Source: JAQVSV01 sp041667045
Lineage (GTDB): Bacteria; Elusimicrobiota; Elusimicrobia; Elusimicrobiales; Elusimicrobiaceae
Length of the DNA stretch: 19,656 nt
Direction: 5' to 3'
NCBI GenBank assembly: GCA_041667045.1
Contig: JBAYFS010000022.1
Coordinates: forward strand, 1 to 19,656
Shown here: positions 7,184 to 17,698 of the stretch, in pieces
Position numbering within the stretch: the first letter of the stretch is position 1
Layout of the letters: every line of letters starts with the position of its first letter
Program-made: the position numbers and the translations under genes
The notes under the pieces: model-generated
What the model was told of the DNA's origin: nothing
What the model saw: the letters and a program-made list of their open reading frames with translations, nothing else
The model's database searches: none

Positions 7184-7585
7184 ATGACCGATATAACTGA
7201 AATATCCAAAAGAACAGGCCGCAGAAAAACCTCCGTGGCGCAGGTCAAATTGCAGGAAGGCGACGGAAAGATAACCGTCAATTCCGTGCCGCTCAGCGAA
7301 TATTTCCGCGGCTGCGAAAGATATCAGAAACTGGTCACTTCACCGGTGACGCTTGTCGAATCCGGTTCGAAGTATGACTATACGCTCAAGGTCAACGGCG
7401 GCGGCATCGCCAGCCAGGCCGGCGCGGCGCGCCACGCCATAGCCCGCGCGCTTGGCGATATGAGCGACGAGATTCACGCCGCCATGAAACGCGCCGGGTT
7501 CCTTACCCGCGACGCCAGAATGGTGGAAAGAAAGAAACCGGGCCAGCCGAAAGCCCGCAGACGTTTTCAGTATTCGAAACGATAA
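7184..7585 (+). CDS. rpsI: 30S ribosomal protein S9 (uS9)
   Basis: A 133-residue small-subunit protein whose C-terminal tail reaches the P-site tRNA. Seen: the TGRRKTSVAQVKL start, the VNGGGIASQAGAARHAIARA block, and the near-invariant C terminus ending KKPGQPKARRRFQYSKR, with the final Lys-Arg that contacts tRNA. The ATG at 7184 has AGGAAAG about nine bases upstream, within the end of rplM. A strong terminator follows 21 bases after the stop, so rplM-rpsI is a closed two-gene unit. Confidence 0.98.
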   Translation: MTDITEISKRTGRRKTSVAQVKLQEGDGKITVNSVPLSEYFRGCERYQKLVTSPVTLVESGSKYDYTLKVNGGGIASQAGAARHAIARALGDMSDEIHAAMKRAGFLTRDARMVERKKPGQPKARRRFQYSKR

Positions 7586-7606
7586 TTCTGGAATACTCAG
7601 AGTTTG

Positions 7607-7645
7607 GAAAAACCGGACAGCGTTTCTGTCCGGTTTTTCTTTTTT
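7607..7645 (+). terminator. Intrinsic terminator after rpsI
   Basis: A perfect inverted repeat: AAAAACCGGACAG (7608-7620), loop CGTTT, CTGTCCGGTTTTT (7626-7638), with one more G-C closing pair and then six Ts (7640-7645). The long stem, small loop and T tract make this a clear Rho-independent terminator, separating the ribosomal-protein unit from asnB. Confidence 0.93.
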
Positions 7646-7669
7646 CCGCTTTACGGAAAAAGGGGCGGC

Positions 7670-7698
7670 CTGCCTGAGCCGCTATTATTTGTTATTAT
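7670..7698 (+). promoter_or_regulatory. asnB promoter, placed for a leaderless mRNA
   Basis: TGTTATTAT at 7690-7698 is a TGn extended -10 (TATTAT at 7693-7698). CTGCCT at 7670-7675 is a weak -35 (three of six) with a 17-base spacer. The -10 ends nine bases before the asnB ATG, so transcription should start within about three bases of the ATG. No Shine-Dalgarno sequence is present. The mutS promoter has the same geometry. Confidence 0.5.
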
Positions 7699-7707
7699 AT
7701 TATTACT

Positions 7708-9564
7708 ATGTGCGGAATTTGCGGATTAATCAATGTGGCGGGCGCAAGCGGAACGGATTCCGCTCTTAACCGCATGCGGGCTATGCGAGACGCGCTTGTT
7801 CACCGCGGCCCTGACGACGAAGGCGGCCTTTCGCTGGGCCCCGCCGTGCTGGGATTCCGCCGCCTTTCCATTCTAGACCTTACAAACGGGCATCAGCCCA
7901 TGGTTTCGCCCTGCGGGAAATACGCGATAGTGTTTAACGGCGAAATCTATAACCACCCCGAACTTAAACCCGAACTGGAACGCAGGGGCTACGCCTTCCG
8001 CACGCACGCCGACACAGAAACTCTTTTGTACGGGCTCATGGAATACGGCGCAGAGTTCGTCAGCCGGCTTAAAGGTATGTTCGCTTTTGTTTTCTGGGAC
8101 AGCGTTTCGGGACGCGTCATTATAGCGCGCGACCCGGCGGGCATAAAACCCTTTTACTATACCGTGCAGGACGGCTATTTCGTTTTTTCTTCGGAATTGC
8201 GCTCGCTCATAAAAAGCGGCGTTAAAAAACGCTGGGATTTCAAGAGCGTTGGTGATTATCTGCGGTTCGGGTTCGTGCACGCGCCTGACACCATTTTTGA
8301 AGGGATTAAAAAGCTACCCGCCGCCCATCTGGCGGAATTTAAAATCCCGCGGAGCGGGGAAGCCTTTGTTTTCCCGCGGCCCGTGAAGTATTACAGCGTC
8401 GCCGTGTCCGACACGGAAAAAATGGAGTTCGGGCAGGCGCTCGACAGGCTGGACCGGATACTTAACGAAAGCGTGCAGCGGCATTTGCTCAGCGATGTAC
8501 CGGTCGGCGCGTTTTTATCCGGCGGCGTGGATTCAAGCGTTTTAGCCGCCATGATGGTGCGCCATGCGGGCGGGCGCGTAAAAACCTTTTCGATAGGCTT
8601 TACGGGCGCGCGGCGCGGACTTGACGAATCGCGGCACGCCTTGGCTGTGGCCCGCCATATCGGTTCGGAACACTATCCTCTTATGCTGGACGCGAACGTG
8701 CTTTCGAGAATTCCCGAACTTATGCGTGCCATGGACGAGCCGATAGGCGACTCCGCCATTCTGCCCACTCTGCTCTTGAGCGATTTCGCGCGCAAAGAGG
8801 TTAAAGCCGTTTTGTCCGGCGAAGGCGCCGACGAATTGTTCGCCGGTTACGGCCGCTATAAAGCCGCCATGCTTTCCTATAAAATTAACCGCTGGCCCGG
8901 TTTTGCGAAAAAAGCCGCGGGGGCCTATTTTTCCGCGCGCGGCTCAAACAGGTTTTATAAAGCCGTTCCGTTTAAAAATAAAACGGACTGGCTGGACGCG
9001 GCTGTTCATTCCTCGGATGAACGGATAAAAGCCGTTCTCAATCCGGAATTCGCGGCGAAACTGGAGTATGATACCTCTTTCACTTCTTATATGGAGCCGC
9101 AGTGCGGGGAAGGTTTCAACGGGGTTCTGCTGTCCGATTTTCGTACGGTGCTGGCGGATTGCCTCCTGATGAAATCGGATAAGGCCACCATGGCCGCCGG
9201 CATTGAGGCGCGCGTGCCGTTTCTGGACCGGGACGTTATGGATTTCGCCTATAAAATCCCGCCCGAGTTCAAAGTCCGCCGGTTTAAGAGCAAATGGCTT
9301 TTGCGCGAACTGGCGCTTAAATACGTGCCCGCTTCGATAGCCTTCAGGAGCAAGCACGGTTTCTGGGCGCCTTGGGAAGAATGGATCTGTTCCAGGCCGC
9401 CGGAGCTGGCGCGGGCGCTGGAAAACCGTGATCTGGCGGAAATTTTCGATGTGAAAACGGTGAATGAAATGCTTGCCCGCCTCAATGAGGGGCGGGGCGG
9501 CGCCGATTCGGGCCTGCTGTTTCGGGCGGGGATTCTGGCGCTGTGGTACAACTCGTTGGGGTAA
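7708..9564 (+). CDS. asnB: Asparagine synthase (glutamine-hydrolysing), AsnB family
   Basis: A 618-residue, two-domain cytoplasmic amidotransferase. The class II glutaminase domain starts at MCGICGLINV, where Cys2 becomes the nucleophile after Met removal; it continues with HRGPDDEGG, RLSILDLTNGHQPM and FNGEIYN. The synthetase domain carries the ATP pyrophosphatase loop SGGVDSS (residues 271-277), SGEGADELFAGYGRY (from residue 370) and the later EARVPFLDRD block. Family chemistry is Asp + Gln + ATP to Asn + Glu + AMP + PPi. Some long AsnB paralogues instead amidate cell-wall or polysaccharide precursors, and I cannot exclude that. The start is fixed by the required Met-Cys, and it has no ribosome binding site. 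It is 11 bases before the nucleotidase gene and probably cotranscribed with it. Confidence 0.93.
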   Translation: MCGICGLINVAGASGTDSALNRMRAMRDALVHRGPDDEGGLSLGPAVLGFRRLSILDLTNGHQPMVSPCGKYAIVFNGEIYNHPELKPELERRGYAFRTHADTETLLYGLMEYGAEFVSRLKGMFAFVFWDSVSGRVIIARDPAGIKPFYYTVQDGYFVFSSELRSLIKSGVKKRWDFKSVGDYLRFGFVHAPDTIFEGIKKLPAAHLAEFKIPRSGEAFVFPRPVKYYSVAVSDTEKMEFGQALDRLDRILNESVQRHLLSDVPVGAFLSGGVDSSVLAAMMVRHAGGRVKTFSIGFTGARRGLDESRHALAVARHIGSEHYPLMLDANVLSRIPELMRAMDEPIGDSAILPTLLLSDFARKEVKAVLSGEGADELFAGYGRYKAAMLSYKINRWPGFAKKAAGAYFSARGSNRFYKAVPFKNKTDWLDAAVHSSDERIKAVLNPEFAAKLEYDTSFTSYMEPQCGEGFNGVLLSDFRTVLADCLLMKSDKATMAAGIEARVPFLDRDVMDFAYKIPPEFKVRRFKSKWLLRELALKYVPASIAFRSKHGFWAPWEEWICSRPPELARALENRDLAEIFDVKTVNEMLARLNEGRGGADSGLLFRAGILALWYNSLG

Positions 9565-9575
9565 GGAGAAAATGT

Positions 9576-11138
9576 ATGTTGCGTAAAATGCTGTTCTTTG
9601 TGTTTGCGGTCCTGCTGTGCGGCGGTTACGCCGCGGCTGAGAAAGTGGCGATTTACCATACGGGCGACGTGCACGGCTGGTATTCGGCCCGTCCGGCGGC
9701 GTGGGATAAAGATAATTCCACGCGGCCCTGCGGAGGCTTCGCGGTTTTGTCTACGCTGGTGAAAAAGGACAAAACACCCCACATTCTGCTTGATTCAGGC
9801 GACTGGTATCAGGGCACTCCCGAAGGAAACCTGACAAAAGGCATGGCTTCGGTCAATATAATGAATCTGCTGGGCTACACCGCGTCCGCGATAGGCAACC
9901 ATGAATACGATTACGGTCCTGACAATCTGGCGAAACTTTCCAAAAGCGCGAAATTTCCCCTGCTGGGAGCGAACATTTACAATATTTCCGACGGGCAGCG
10001 GGTAAGCTACGCAAAGCCGTACATAATCACCAAAGTGGGCGGCAAGAAAATCGCGATAATAGGCGAAAGCACGGAAGACACGAAAACAAGCACCATGCCG
10101 AAATATGTGGCGGATCTGGATTTTAAGAACCGTGCGCAGGAAGTGGCGAAGCTGATTCCGGAGATAAAGGAAAAAGACGTTGACGCCATTGTGGTTATCA
10201 CTCACGGCGGGCTCTGCGCGAAATGCGTGGGACAGACCGTGGAGGCGGCGGACGTTAAATTTTCTGATTTTGACGAAAAGGAAGGCAACCTTTCCATAGC
10301 GCGCGCTTCAAGCGGCACTATCGCGCTTGTTCTGGGCGGGCATTCGCACACCGGCCTTCTGCACGGTTATTATGACAGCCAGAGCGGCACCTGGTTCGGT
10401 GAGAGTTACGGCTATCTTACCAGCGTGACGCGCGCGGAACTGGACTTTAACGATAAAACCGGAAAGCTTGACAACGTAACCGTGAATCTGGTGCCGCTGT
10501 GGGTTGACACTATCGGCGAGGACAAGCGCGTTTTGCGGGCGCTCAAACCGGTCAGCACCCAGGTATCAGCGGAGATGGACAAGGTTGTCGGCTATACGGA
10601 CCGGGCGATCACGCGCAAAGGCAAGTTCGACTCGGATCTGGGCAACTGGGTTTCGGACATCATGCGTGAAACCGTCGGAGCGGATATCGCGTTTCAAAAC
10701 ACGCACGGCATCAGGGCCGATATCGCAGCTGGCACCATCACCATAAGATCCATTTATCAGGTTCTGCCTTTCGAAAACACGCTGGTCACCATGAATCTTA
10801 CGGGCGGGCAGATTCTTTTTCTCATGAGGGAAAATCTCAGTCATCTGCGCAGCGGCATGCAGATGTCCGGCCTTACCGCAGCCTATACCACCAATGAAAA
10901 AGGCGACGTGGAGGAGATTGTTATCACGGTTGGCGGCAAGCCGATTGATCTGGCGGCGAATTACAAAGTCGTGACCAATAATTATCTGTCGGGCGGCGGC
11001 ACCGGCGGCGCGACTTTCAAGGACGGGCAGAATATCCTTGATACCGGCATTTCCATCCGCGATTGCGTTATTGACAGCGTGAGAAAGAATCCCTCCGTCA
11101 ACATCCCTGCGGGCGGGCGCATAGCGCGCGCGGATTAG
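9576..11138 (+). CDS. Secreted 5'-nucleotidase / UshA-family metallophosphatase
   Basis: A 520-residue periplasmic or secreted enzyme expected to hydrolyse nucleotides or related phosphoesters. The Sec signal peptide spans residues 1-21 (cleavage after AAA). The calcineurin-like domain has all two-metal ligands: D31 and H33 (TGDVHG), D76 (DSGDW), N108 with the catalytic H109/D112 pair (GNHEYD), H210 (ITHGG), and H256 and H258 (GGHSH). The C-terminal 5'-nucleotidase substrate domain (from about residue 330) has FQNTHGIRADI, with R380, and LPFENTL, with the stacking F399. I chose the ATG at 9576 because GGAG lies about seven bases upstream and the signal peptide then starts properly; the in-frame GTG at 9543 lies inside asnB. 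A degenerate paralogue follows. Confidence 0.92.
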   Translation: MLRKMLFFVFAVLLCGGYAAAEKVAIYHTGDVHGWYSARPAAWDKDNSTRPCGGFAVLSTLVKKDKTPHILLDSGDWYQGTPEGNLTKGMASVNIMNLLGYTASAIGNHEYDYGPDNLAKLSKSAKFPLLGANIYNISDGQRVSYAKPYIITKVGGKKIAIIGESTEDTKTSTMPKYVADLDFKNRAQEVAKLIPEIKEKDVDAIVVITHGGLCAKCVGQTVEAADVKFSDFDEKEGNLSIARASSGTIALVLGGHSHTGLLHGYYDSQSGTWFGESYGYLTSVTRAELDFNDKTGKLDNVTVNLVPLWVDTIGEDKRVLRALKPVSTQVSAEMDKVVGYTDRAITRKGKFDSDLGNWVSDIMRETVGADIAFQNTHGIRADIAAGTITIRSIYQVLPFENTLVTMNLTGGQILFLMRENLSHLRSGMQMSGLTAAYTTNEKGDVEEIVITVGGKPIDLAANYKVVTNNYLSGGGTGGATFKDGQNILDTGISIRDCVIDSVRKNPSVNIPAGGRIARAD

Positions 11139-11151
11139 CGTTTTTGCGGCA

Positions 11152-11178
11152 GGGCGGTTTTGCTTATGAAGGCCGCCC
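11152..11178 (+). other. Hairpin between the two nucleotidase-like genes
   Basis: GGGCGG (11152-11157) can pair with CCGCCC (11173-11178) across a 15-base loop in the 71-base gap. No T run follows, so it is at best a weak terminator or an mRNA-processing or stability element that could lower expression of the second gene. Confidence 0.25.
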
Positions 11179-11209
11179 CGCCGCTTCAGTTTCTTGAGCG
11201 GTTTTGAAA

Positions 11210-12709
11210 ATGAAAAAAATTGTTTTGCCTGCAGTTGCTCTTCTGGCTTTCTTTCTGGGCGGGTGCAGCAATACCAAGGAACTGGTGATATACAACACCA
11301 GCGATGTCCGCGGCTATTACTGGCCCAATCCCGCGCCGGAAGGCGAGCGCGGCGGTTACGCCGTGCTTAAAAACATGCTTAAAACCGAAACGTCCAAATA
11401 TATTCTGCTGGGCGGCGGCAACTGGTTTTACGACACGCCGGAAGGAAAATTCACGAAAGACACGGCCGCCGTCAGGCTGATGAACGATTTGGGATATGCG
11501 GCTGTTTGCCCCGGCGGCAGCGATTTTTCCTATGGCTGGAAACCTCTGCGCGCCATGATAAGTAAGGCGAATTTCCCCGTACTGTGCGCGAACGTTTATT
11601 ATGGCGCAGGCGAACGCCGCGCGGACTTTTTTAAACCTTATTTCATAACCGAGCTGGGCGGAGTCAAGACCGGTATTTTCGGTCTTATGAGCCGTTCCGT
11701 TTATAAAAACGTGCAGAGCATGGAAATGTCAGGCATAACGGTTACCGACCCCGTCGCCGAAGCCGAGCGGGTGGTTCCGGAACTGCGCAAAAAAGGCTGC
11801 AAGCTTATAATCGCGCTTACCGACATGGGTTTCAACGCCTACCGCCGCGGCGCGGAGGACGACGACGGCGAGCTGGCCCGCCGCGTGCCCGGGATAAGTC
11901 TTATTATCGGCGGCGGAACCCGTCCGGAAAGCGAGAGGCCGGAGAAAATAGGGGACACTTATATTGTTCAGGCCGGTTCGAAACTTGAAAAGGCGGGACG
12001 GCTGAGCCTGAGCGTGAATGTGTATTCCGGCAAGATAATCCGCTGCCGCTACCGGCTGATAAGCGTTGAAAAAAGCAAGTACGGCGAGGATATTGAAATA
12101 GCGGAGTACCTCGCCCGGATACGCGGCGAGGTCGTAAGATTGCTGGACAAGAAAGTGGCTTATTCGAAGGATTCGTACGCTCATGCGGGCGGCGGAGAAA
12201 CCCCCATGGGCGACTGGATGGCGGACTGCATGCGCAGATGGCTTAAGGCCGACATCGCGCTTTTAAATTATTCGGCTATTAAAAACGGGCTTCCGTCCGG
12301 TTCCCTGACGGAACGCGCGCTTTACGACACCATTCCGGGCGACGACAGCGTAATGTCCATGAAAGTGCGCGGCGAAGACATTAAAAGCGCGCTGGAAGCG
12401 GGCCTTAGCAGCCCCGCGGGAAGGATACAGATTTCCGGCCTGTCCGTGCGGTATAATATGGGCGCCGCCGAAGGTGAGCGCGTCAAGGGAATCCTGGTGG
12501 ACGGCGAACCGCTTAAGAACGACAAAATTTACCGCGTCGTCGCCACCGACACCATGATCGCGGGCGCCGAAGGTTACGGAGCGCTGGGCCGGGCTGTTGA
12601 ATTCGCCAACACCAAAGAGCTGCTCCGCACGCGCATTTCCTGGTGCCTGTATGTGCGCCAGCCAAGGGAAAAAGAGGCTCCGGTCCGCTGGCTTGAGGAT
12701 AAAAACTGA
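11210..12709 (+). CDS. Lipoprotein, catalytically dead paralogue of the UshA-type nucleotidase
   Basis: A 499-residue protein aligning end to end with its upstream neighbour, but it should not be an active metallophosphatase. The N terminus is a lipoprotein signal with lipobox LGGC (C19); Ser at +2 suggests the outer membrane by the E. coli rule. Ligand by ligand against the neighbour: D31 is kept (D32), but H33 is R34, D76 is N71, N108 is G103, H109 is S104, D112 is S107, H210 is D205, H256 is G236 and H258 is R238. In the C-terminal domain the NTHGIRADI block has become NYSAIKNGL and LPFENT has become IPGDDS, so the substrate Arg and Phe are also gone. The reading frame is intact, with no frameshift or stop, which argues for a retained non-catalytic role (binding, scaffolding or sensing) rather than decay. 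The ATG at 11210 follows an in-frame TTG at 11204. Confidence 0.85.
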   Translation: MKKIVLPAVALLAFFLGGCSNTKELVIYNTSDVRGYYWPNPAPEGERGGYAVLKNMLKTETSKYILLGGGNWFYDTPEGKFTKDTAAVRLMNDLGYAAVCPGGSDFSYGWKPLRAMISKANFPVLCANVYYGAGERRADFFKPYFITELGGVKTGIFGLMSRSVYKNVQSMEMSGITVTDPVAEAERVVPELRKKGCKLIIALTDMGFNAYRRGAEDDDGELARRVPGISLIIGGGTRPESERPEKIGDTYIVQAGSKLEKAGRLSLSVNVYSGKIIRCRYRLISVEKSKYGEDIEIAEYLARIRGEVVRLLDKKVAYSKDSYAHAGGGETPMGDWMADCMRRWLKADIALLNYSAIKNGLPSGSLTERALYDTIPGDDSVMSMKVRGEDIKSALEAGLSSPAGRIQISGLSVRYNMGAAEGERVKGILVDGEPLKNDKIYRVVATDTMIAGAEGYGALGRAVEFANTKELLRTRISWCLYVRQPREKEAPVRWLEDKN

Positions 12710-12740
12710 TTTTACGAATGCCCGGTATTCTGTCTTTATG

Positions 12741-12746
12741 TATAAT
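12741..12746 (+). promoter_or_regulatory. -10 element for the zinc-ribbon operon
   Basis: A consensus TATAAT in an AT-rich stretch, with TG directly before it (one base closer than the usual TGn) and no good -35. A start near 12753 would give a short leader of about 20 bases with a strong GGAGG binding site (12765-12769) before the ATG at 12774. Confidence 0.5.
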
Positions 12747-12773
12747 ATTTAAAACAAATTGTCCGGAGGAAAG

Positions 12774-13178
12774 ATGATTCAGGTCAACGTTAAGTGCCCA
12801 AAGTGCGGGCATTCTCTGATGGAAAAGGGCCATAAGATAGACGGTAAACCGGCTATAATGGTTAAGTTTTCCTACGCCGCCAAAAAGGGTTCCGCTTATT
12901 TGAGTTCGCTGTACGGCAGCTATAATTCTGAATTGCCTTTCGCCATACCGGAGCACAAAGTGGCGGGCTTCCGCTGTCCCCATTGTGACGCGGACCTTAA
13001 AACGGACCGCAAGTGCGATGTCTGCGGTTCGCACATGGTCGCTTTGGACCTGACCCAGGGCGGCAATGTGCAGTTCTGCTCGCGCAAAGGTTGCCGCAAG
13101 CATCTGCTTGAATTTTCCGATTTCGACACGGAACTTGAAGCCTTTTATAAGGCTTACGCGCACCAGCTGGACGCCTAG
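12774..13178 (+). CDS. Small zinc-ribbon protein of unknown function
   Basis: A 134-residue cytoplasmic protein that I do not recognise beyond its metal-binding pattern. Four Cys pairs are visible: C8/C11 (CPKCGH), C68/C71 (CPHCD), C81/C84 (CDVCG) and C102/C107 (CSRKGC). This is enough for two zinc ribbons, with the first pair separated by a ~55-residue stretch rich in Lys, Ser and Tyr. It has no signal peptide. The ATG at 12774 is supported by GGAGGAAAG immediately upstream, the best binding site in the window. It is followed eight bases later by the membrane-anchored gene, so the two are probably made together. The zinc ribbons could bind nucleic acid or protein; nothing here decides between them. 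Confidence 0.75.
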   Translation: MIQVNVKCPKCGHSLMEKGHKIDGKPAIMVKFSYAAKKGSAYLSSLYGSYNSELPFAIPEHKVAGFRCPHCDADLKTDRKCDVCGSHMVALDLTQGGNVQFCSRKGCRKHLLEFSDFDTELEAFYKAYAHQLDA

Positions 13179-13186
13179 GATATCTG

Positions 13187-14101
13187 ATGAACGGCGGATA
13201 TAATTCCAATTCAGGCGGCGGTTTCACGCCCCGGAACCCTTCGGGCTCCTCGGGTCCGTCCGCACCGCCACCGCCGCCGCTTAGCCGTGCTTCCGTTACG
13301 GGGCCGATGCGGGTGGATGTCAACGTGTATGATCCATCCGCCGCGAAACCCGCTAGGCTGACTCTGCCCGGGAAAGCCACTTTTGTGCTGGCGGGCGTGG
13401 TAGTTATCATTATTTTCCTGATGGCAATCGCCGTTGTGCTTTCTCCGGTCTGGAAGCAGTATCAGAAGCGGCAGCAGAAACGGACCACGAGCCTGGAACA
13501 CTATCTGGCGAAACGCCCGCAGACTTTCCAGGATCCGCTCGCGGCGCAAAGCAATTACGACCAGAGTTTCAAGTCAGCCAGTTTCCAGATAAAGGGTGAC
13601 CGCAAGGGCCTGTTTAAAAACCAGGTGCTTCTGGCCCTGCAGATGATTTGGGAAAACGACCGCCCCATGTTTAACGAAATTAAACGTTATGTTTATGTCA
13701 TAAGGCTGGGCGATAAAACCAGTTTTGAAGTGGAAGAAGGCGTCCCCACTATAGTGATTACGAACAAAACGGCTTTCCGGTCCGTTACCTGGTGCGCGGG
13801 CGCGATAGCTCATCAGCTGTTTCTGGCGCGCAATTATTTCGCGCTTAAACAGCGCGATCTCGCCGCGGGCAAGGCCGCCATTCTGGGCCGTGCGCAGCTG
13901 CCGGAGCAGGAAATTATTCCCATAGAAGTCAATTACAGCGACATGAAGTCTTATGAGAATTTCGAGAAGCAAGCCGACGCGTACCATATTCTTATTCTGC
14001 GCAGGCTGAAGGCTCCCGCCAACGAAATAAGCGCGATAATCAACCGCCCGCCCTACGACTATTCCTATACGCATGACGGCGTTTTCCAGCCCGGCACATG
14101 A
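13187..14101 (+). CDS. Membrane-anchored protein with disordered N-terminus and a degenerate metallopeptidase-like domain
   Basis: A 304-residue protein not assigned to a named family. Residues 1-60 are rich in Gly, Ser, Asn and Pro, including a PPPPP run, and look disordered. One transmembrane helix lies at about 65-86, followed by a basic juxtamembrane segment (KQYQKRQQKR). The rest forms a soluble domain. Within it, VPTIVITNKTAF, then WCAGAIAHQLFLA (H209, Q210), then FEKQADAYHILILRRL (E260, A263, D264) resemble the layout of gluzincin peptidases, where HExxH is followed by an ExxAD helix. Here the catalytic Glu is Gln and the second His is Ala, so zinc catalysis would be lost. This likeness is inference. 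The positive side of the helix follows it, so topology is uncertain. It sits between the zinc-ribbon gene and dus, overlapping dus by ATGA. Confidence 0.65.
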   Translation: MNGGYNSNSGGGFTPRNPSGSSGPSAPPPPPLSRASVTGPMRVDVNVYDPSAAKPARLTLPGKATFVLAGVVVIIIFLMAIAVVLSPVWKQYQKRQQKRTTSLEHYLAKRPQTFQDPLAAQSNYDQSFKSASFQIKGDRKGLFKNQVLLALQMIWENDRPMFNEIKRYVYVIRLGDKTSFEVEEGVPTIVITNKTAFRSVTWCAGAIAHQLFLARNYFALKQRDLAAGKAAILGRAQLPEQEIIPIEVNYSDMKSYENFEKQADAYHILILRRLKAPANEISAIINRPPYDYSYTHDGVFQPGT

Positions 14102-15075
14102 GCGTTACAGTCCGTCCGCTTGAAATCGGCGGCGTGAAGCTGGCCAATAATCTTGTTCTGGCGCCCATGGCCGGCATAAGCGATTCTCCGTTCCGGCGCA
14201 TGTGCCTTAAAGGCGGCGCGGGGCTTGTGTGCGCGGAAATGGTTTCGGCGTGCGCCGTTAAATATGAGAACGCGAAAACGCGGCGGATGCTTTTTCTGGC
14301 TCCGGACGAGCATCCCTGCTCGGTGCAGATTTTCGGCTCGGACCGGGATTCGATACGCGCCGCCGTTTCGGCGGCTGAAGAAAACGGCGCGGATATCCTG
14401 GACATAAATGCCGGCTGTCCGGTTAAAAAAGTGATTAAATCCGGTTCCGGTTCGGCGTTGATGCGCGATCCGGTGTTGTTCGCTGCGGTGGTTTCCGCCG
14501 CTGTTGAAAACGCGCGCATTCCGGTGACGGTTAAATTCCGCACCGCTTTGCGGGAAGGGGAACTGCTGGGCCCGCAGTTCGCCACAATCGCCCAGGATTG
14601 CGGAGCCGCCGCCGTTACGGTGCACGCAAGGCCCGCCTCGTCTTTTCACGAGGGGCCGGTTGATTTCGCCGGACTTGAGGCGACCTGCCGCGCGGTGTCC
14701 ATCCCTGTTATCGGTAACGGCGGGATACATAACGCCCAGGACGCGCGCCGGATGTTCGACTGCGGAGTAAGCGGCATTATGATCGGACGCGGCGCGGTGG
14801 GCGACCCGTTCATTTTTAAAAACCTTGGCGCAAGCCTTAACGGCGCGGAACCGTGCGCGCCTTCCCCGCGCGAACGGCTGGCCTGTTTTCTGGATCTTCT
14901 GAGCATGAGCGTTGAGCATTACGGCGAACGCATGGCTATCGTGCGGGCGCGGAAAGTCGCCGGTTACTGGATACGCGGTTTCGAGGGCGCGTCCGGCATT
15001 CGCGCCGAATTCGTGCGGCTGGACTCGCTGTGCGCCGCGAAAAATCTTTTTCTTCCTTTTTTGGCCTCCTTGTAA
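14098..15075 (+). CDS. dusB: tRNA-dihydrouridine synthase (DusB-like)
   Basis: A 325-residue flavoenzyme that reduces specific uridines in tRNA to dihydrouridine using FMN and NADPH. Seen: LAPMAGISDSPFR at the FMN site, the catalytic Cys C107 in DINAGCPVKK, GSALMRDP, the conserved Lys K146 in TVKFR, H176 in TVHARP, and the phosphate-binding GNGGI and GRGAVGDPFIF motifs of the TIM barrel, followed by a short helical C-terminal domain. The GCPVKKV and GSGSALM wording fits the DusB branch best. Start and upstream stop overlap as ATGA, with no strong binding site, so translation is probably coupled to the membrane-anchored gene. It has no obvious functional link to those two neighbours. Confidence 0.92.
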   Translation: MSVTVRPLEIGGVKLANNLVLAPMAGISDSPFRRMCLKGGAGLVCAEMVSACAVKYENAKTRRMLFLAPDEHPCSVQIFGSDRDSIRAAVSAAEENGADILDINAGCPVKKVIKSGSGSALMRDPVLFAAVVSAAVENARIPVTVKFRTALREGELLGPQFATIAQDCGAAAVTVHARPASSFHEGPVDFAGLEATCRAVSIPVIGNGGIHNAQDARRMFDCGVSGIMIGRGAVGDPFIFKNLGASLNGAEPCAPSPRERLACFLDLLSMSVEHYGERMAIVRARKVAGYWIRGFEGASGIRAEFVRLDSLCAAKNLFLPFLASL

Positions 15076-15093
15076 TTAACCATCTGTTAAATG

Positions 15094-15122
15094 TATTCAG
15101 AGTATAGTCTATTTGATAGAAT
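15094..15122 (+). promoter_or_regulatory. mutS promoter, placed for a leaderless mRNA
   Basis: TGATAGAAT at 15114-15122 is a TGn extended -10 (TAGAAT at 15117-15122). TATTCA at 15094-15099 matches three of six -35 bases with a 17-base spacer. The -10 ends nine bases before the mutS ATG, as at asnB, and the intervening bases (ATTCTTGCC) contain no Shine-Dalgarno sequence. Confidence 0.5.
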
Positions 15123-15131
15123 ATTCTTGCC

Positions 15132-17693
<2,562 letters not shown>

Positions 17694-17698
17694 GTCCC

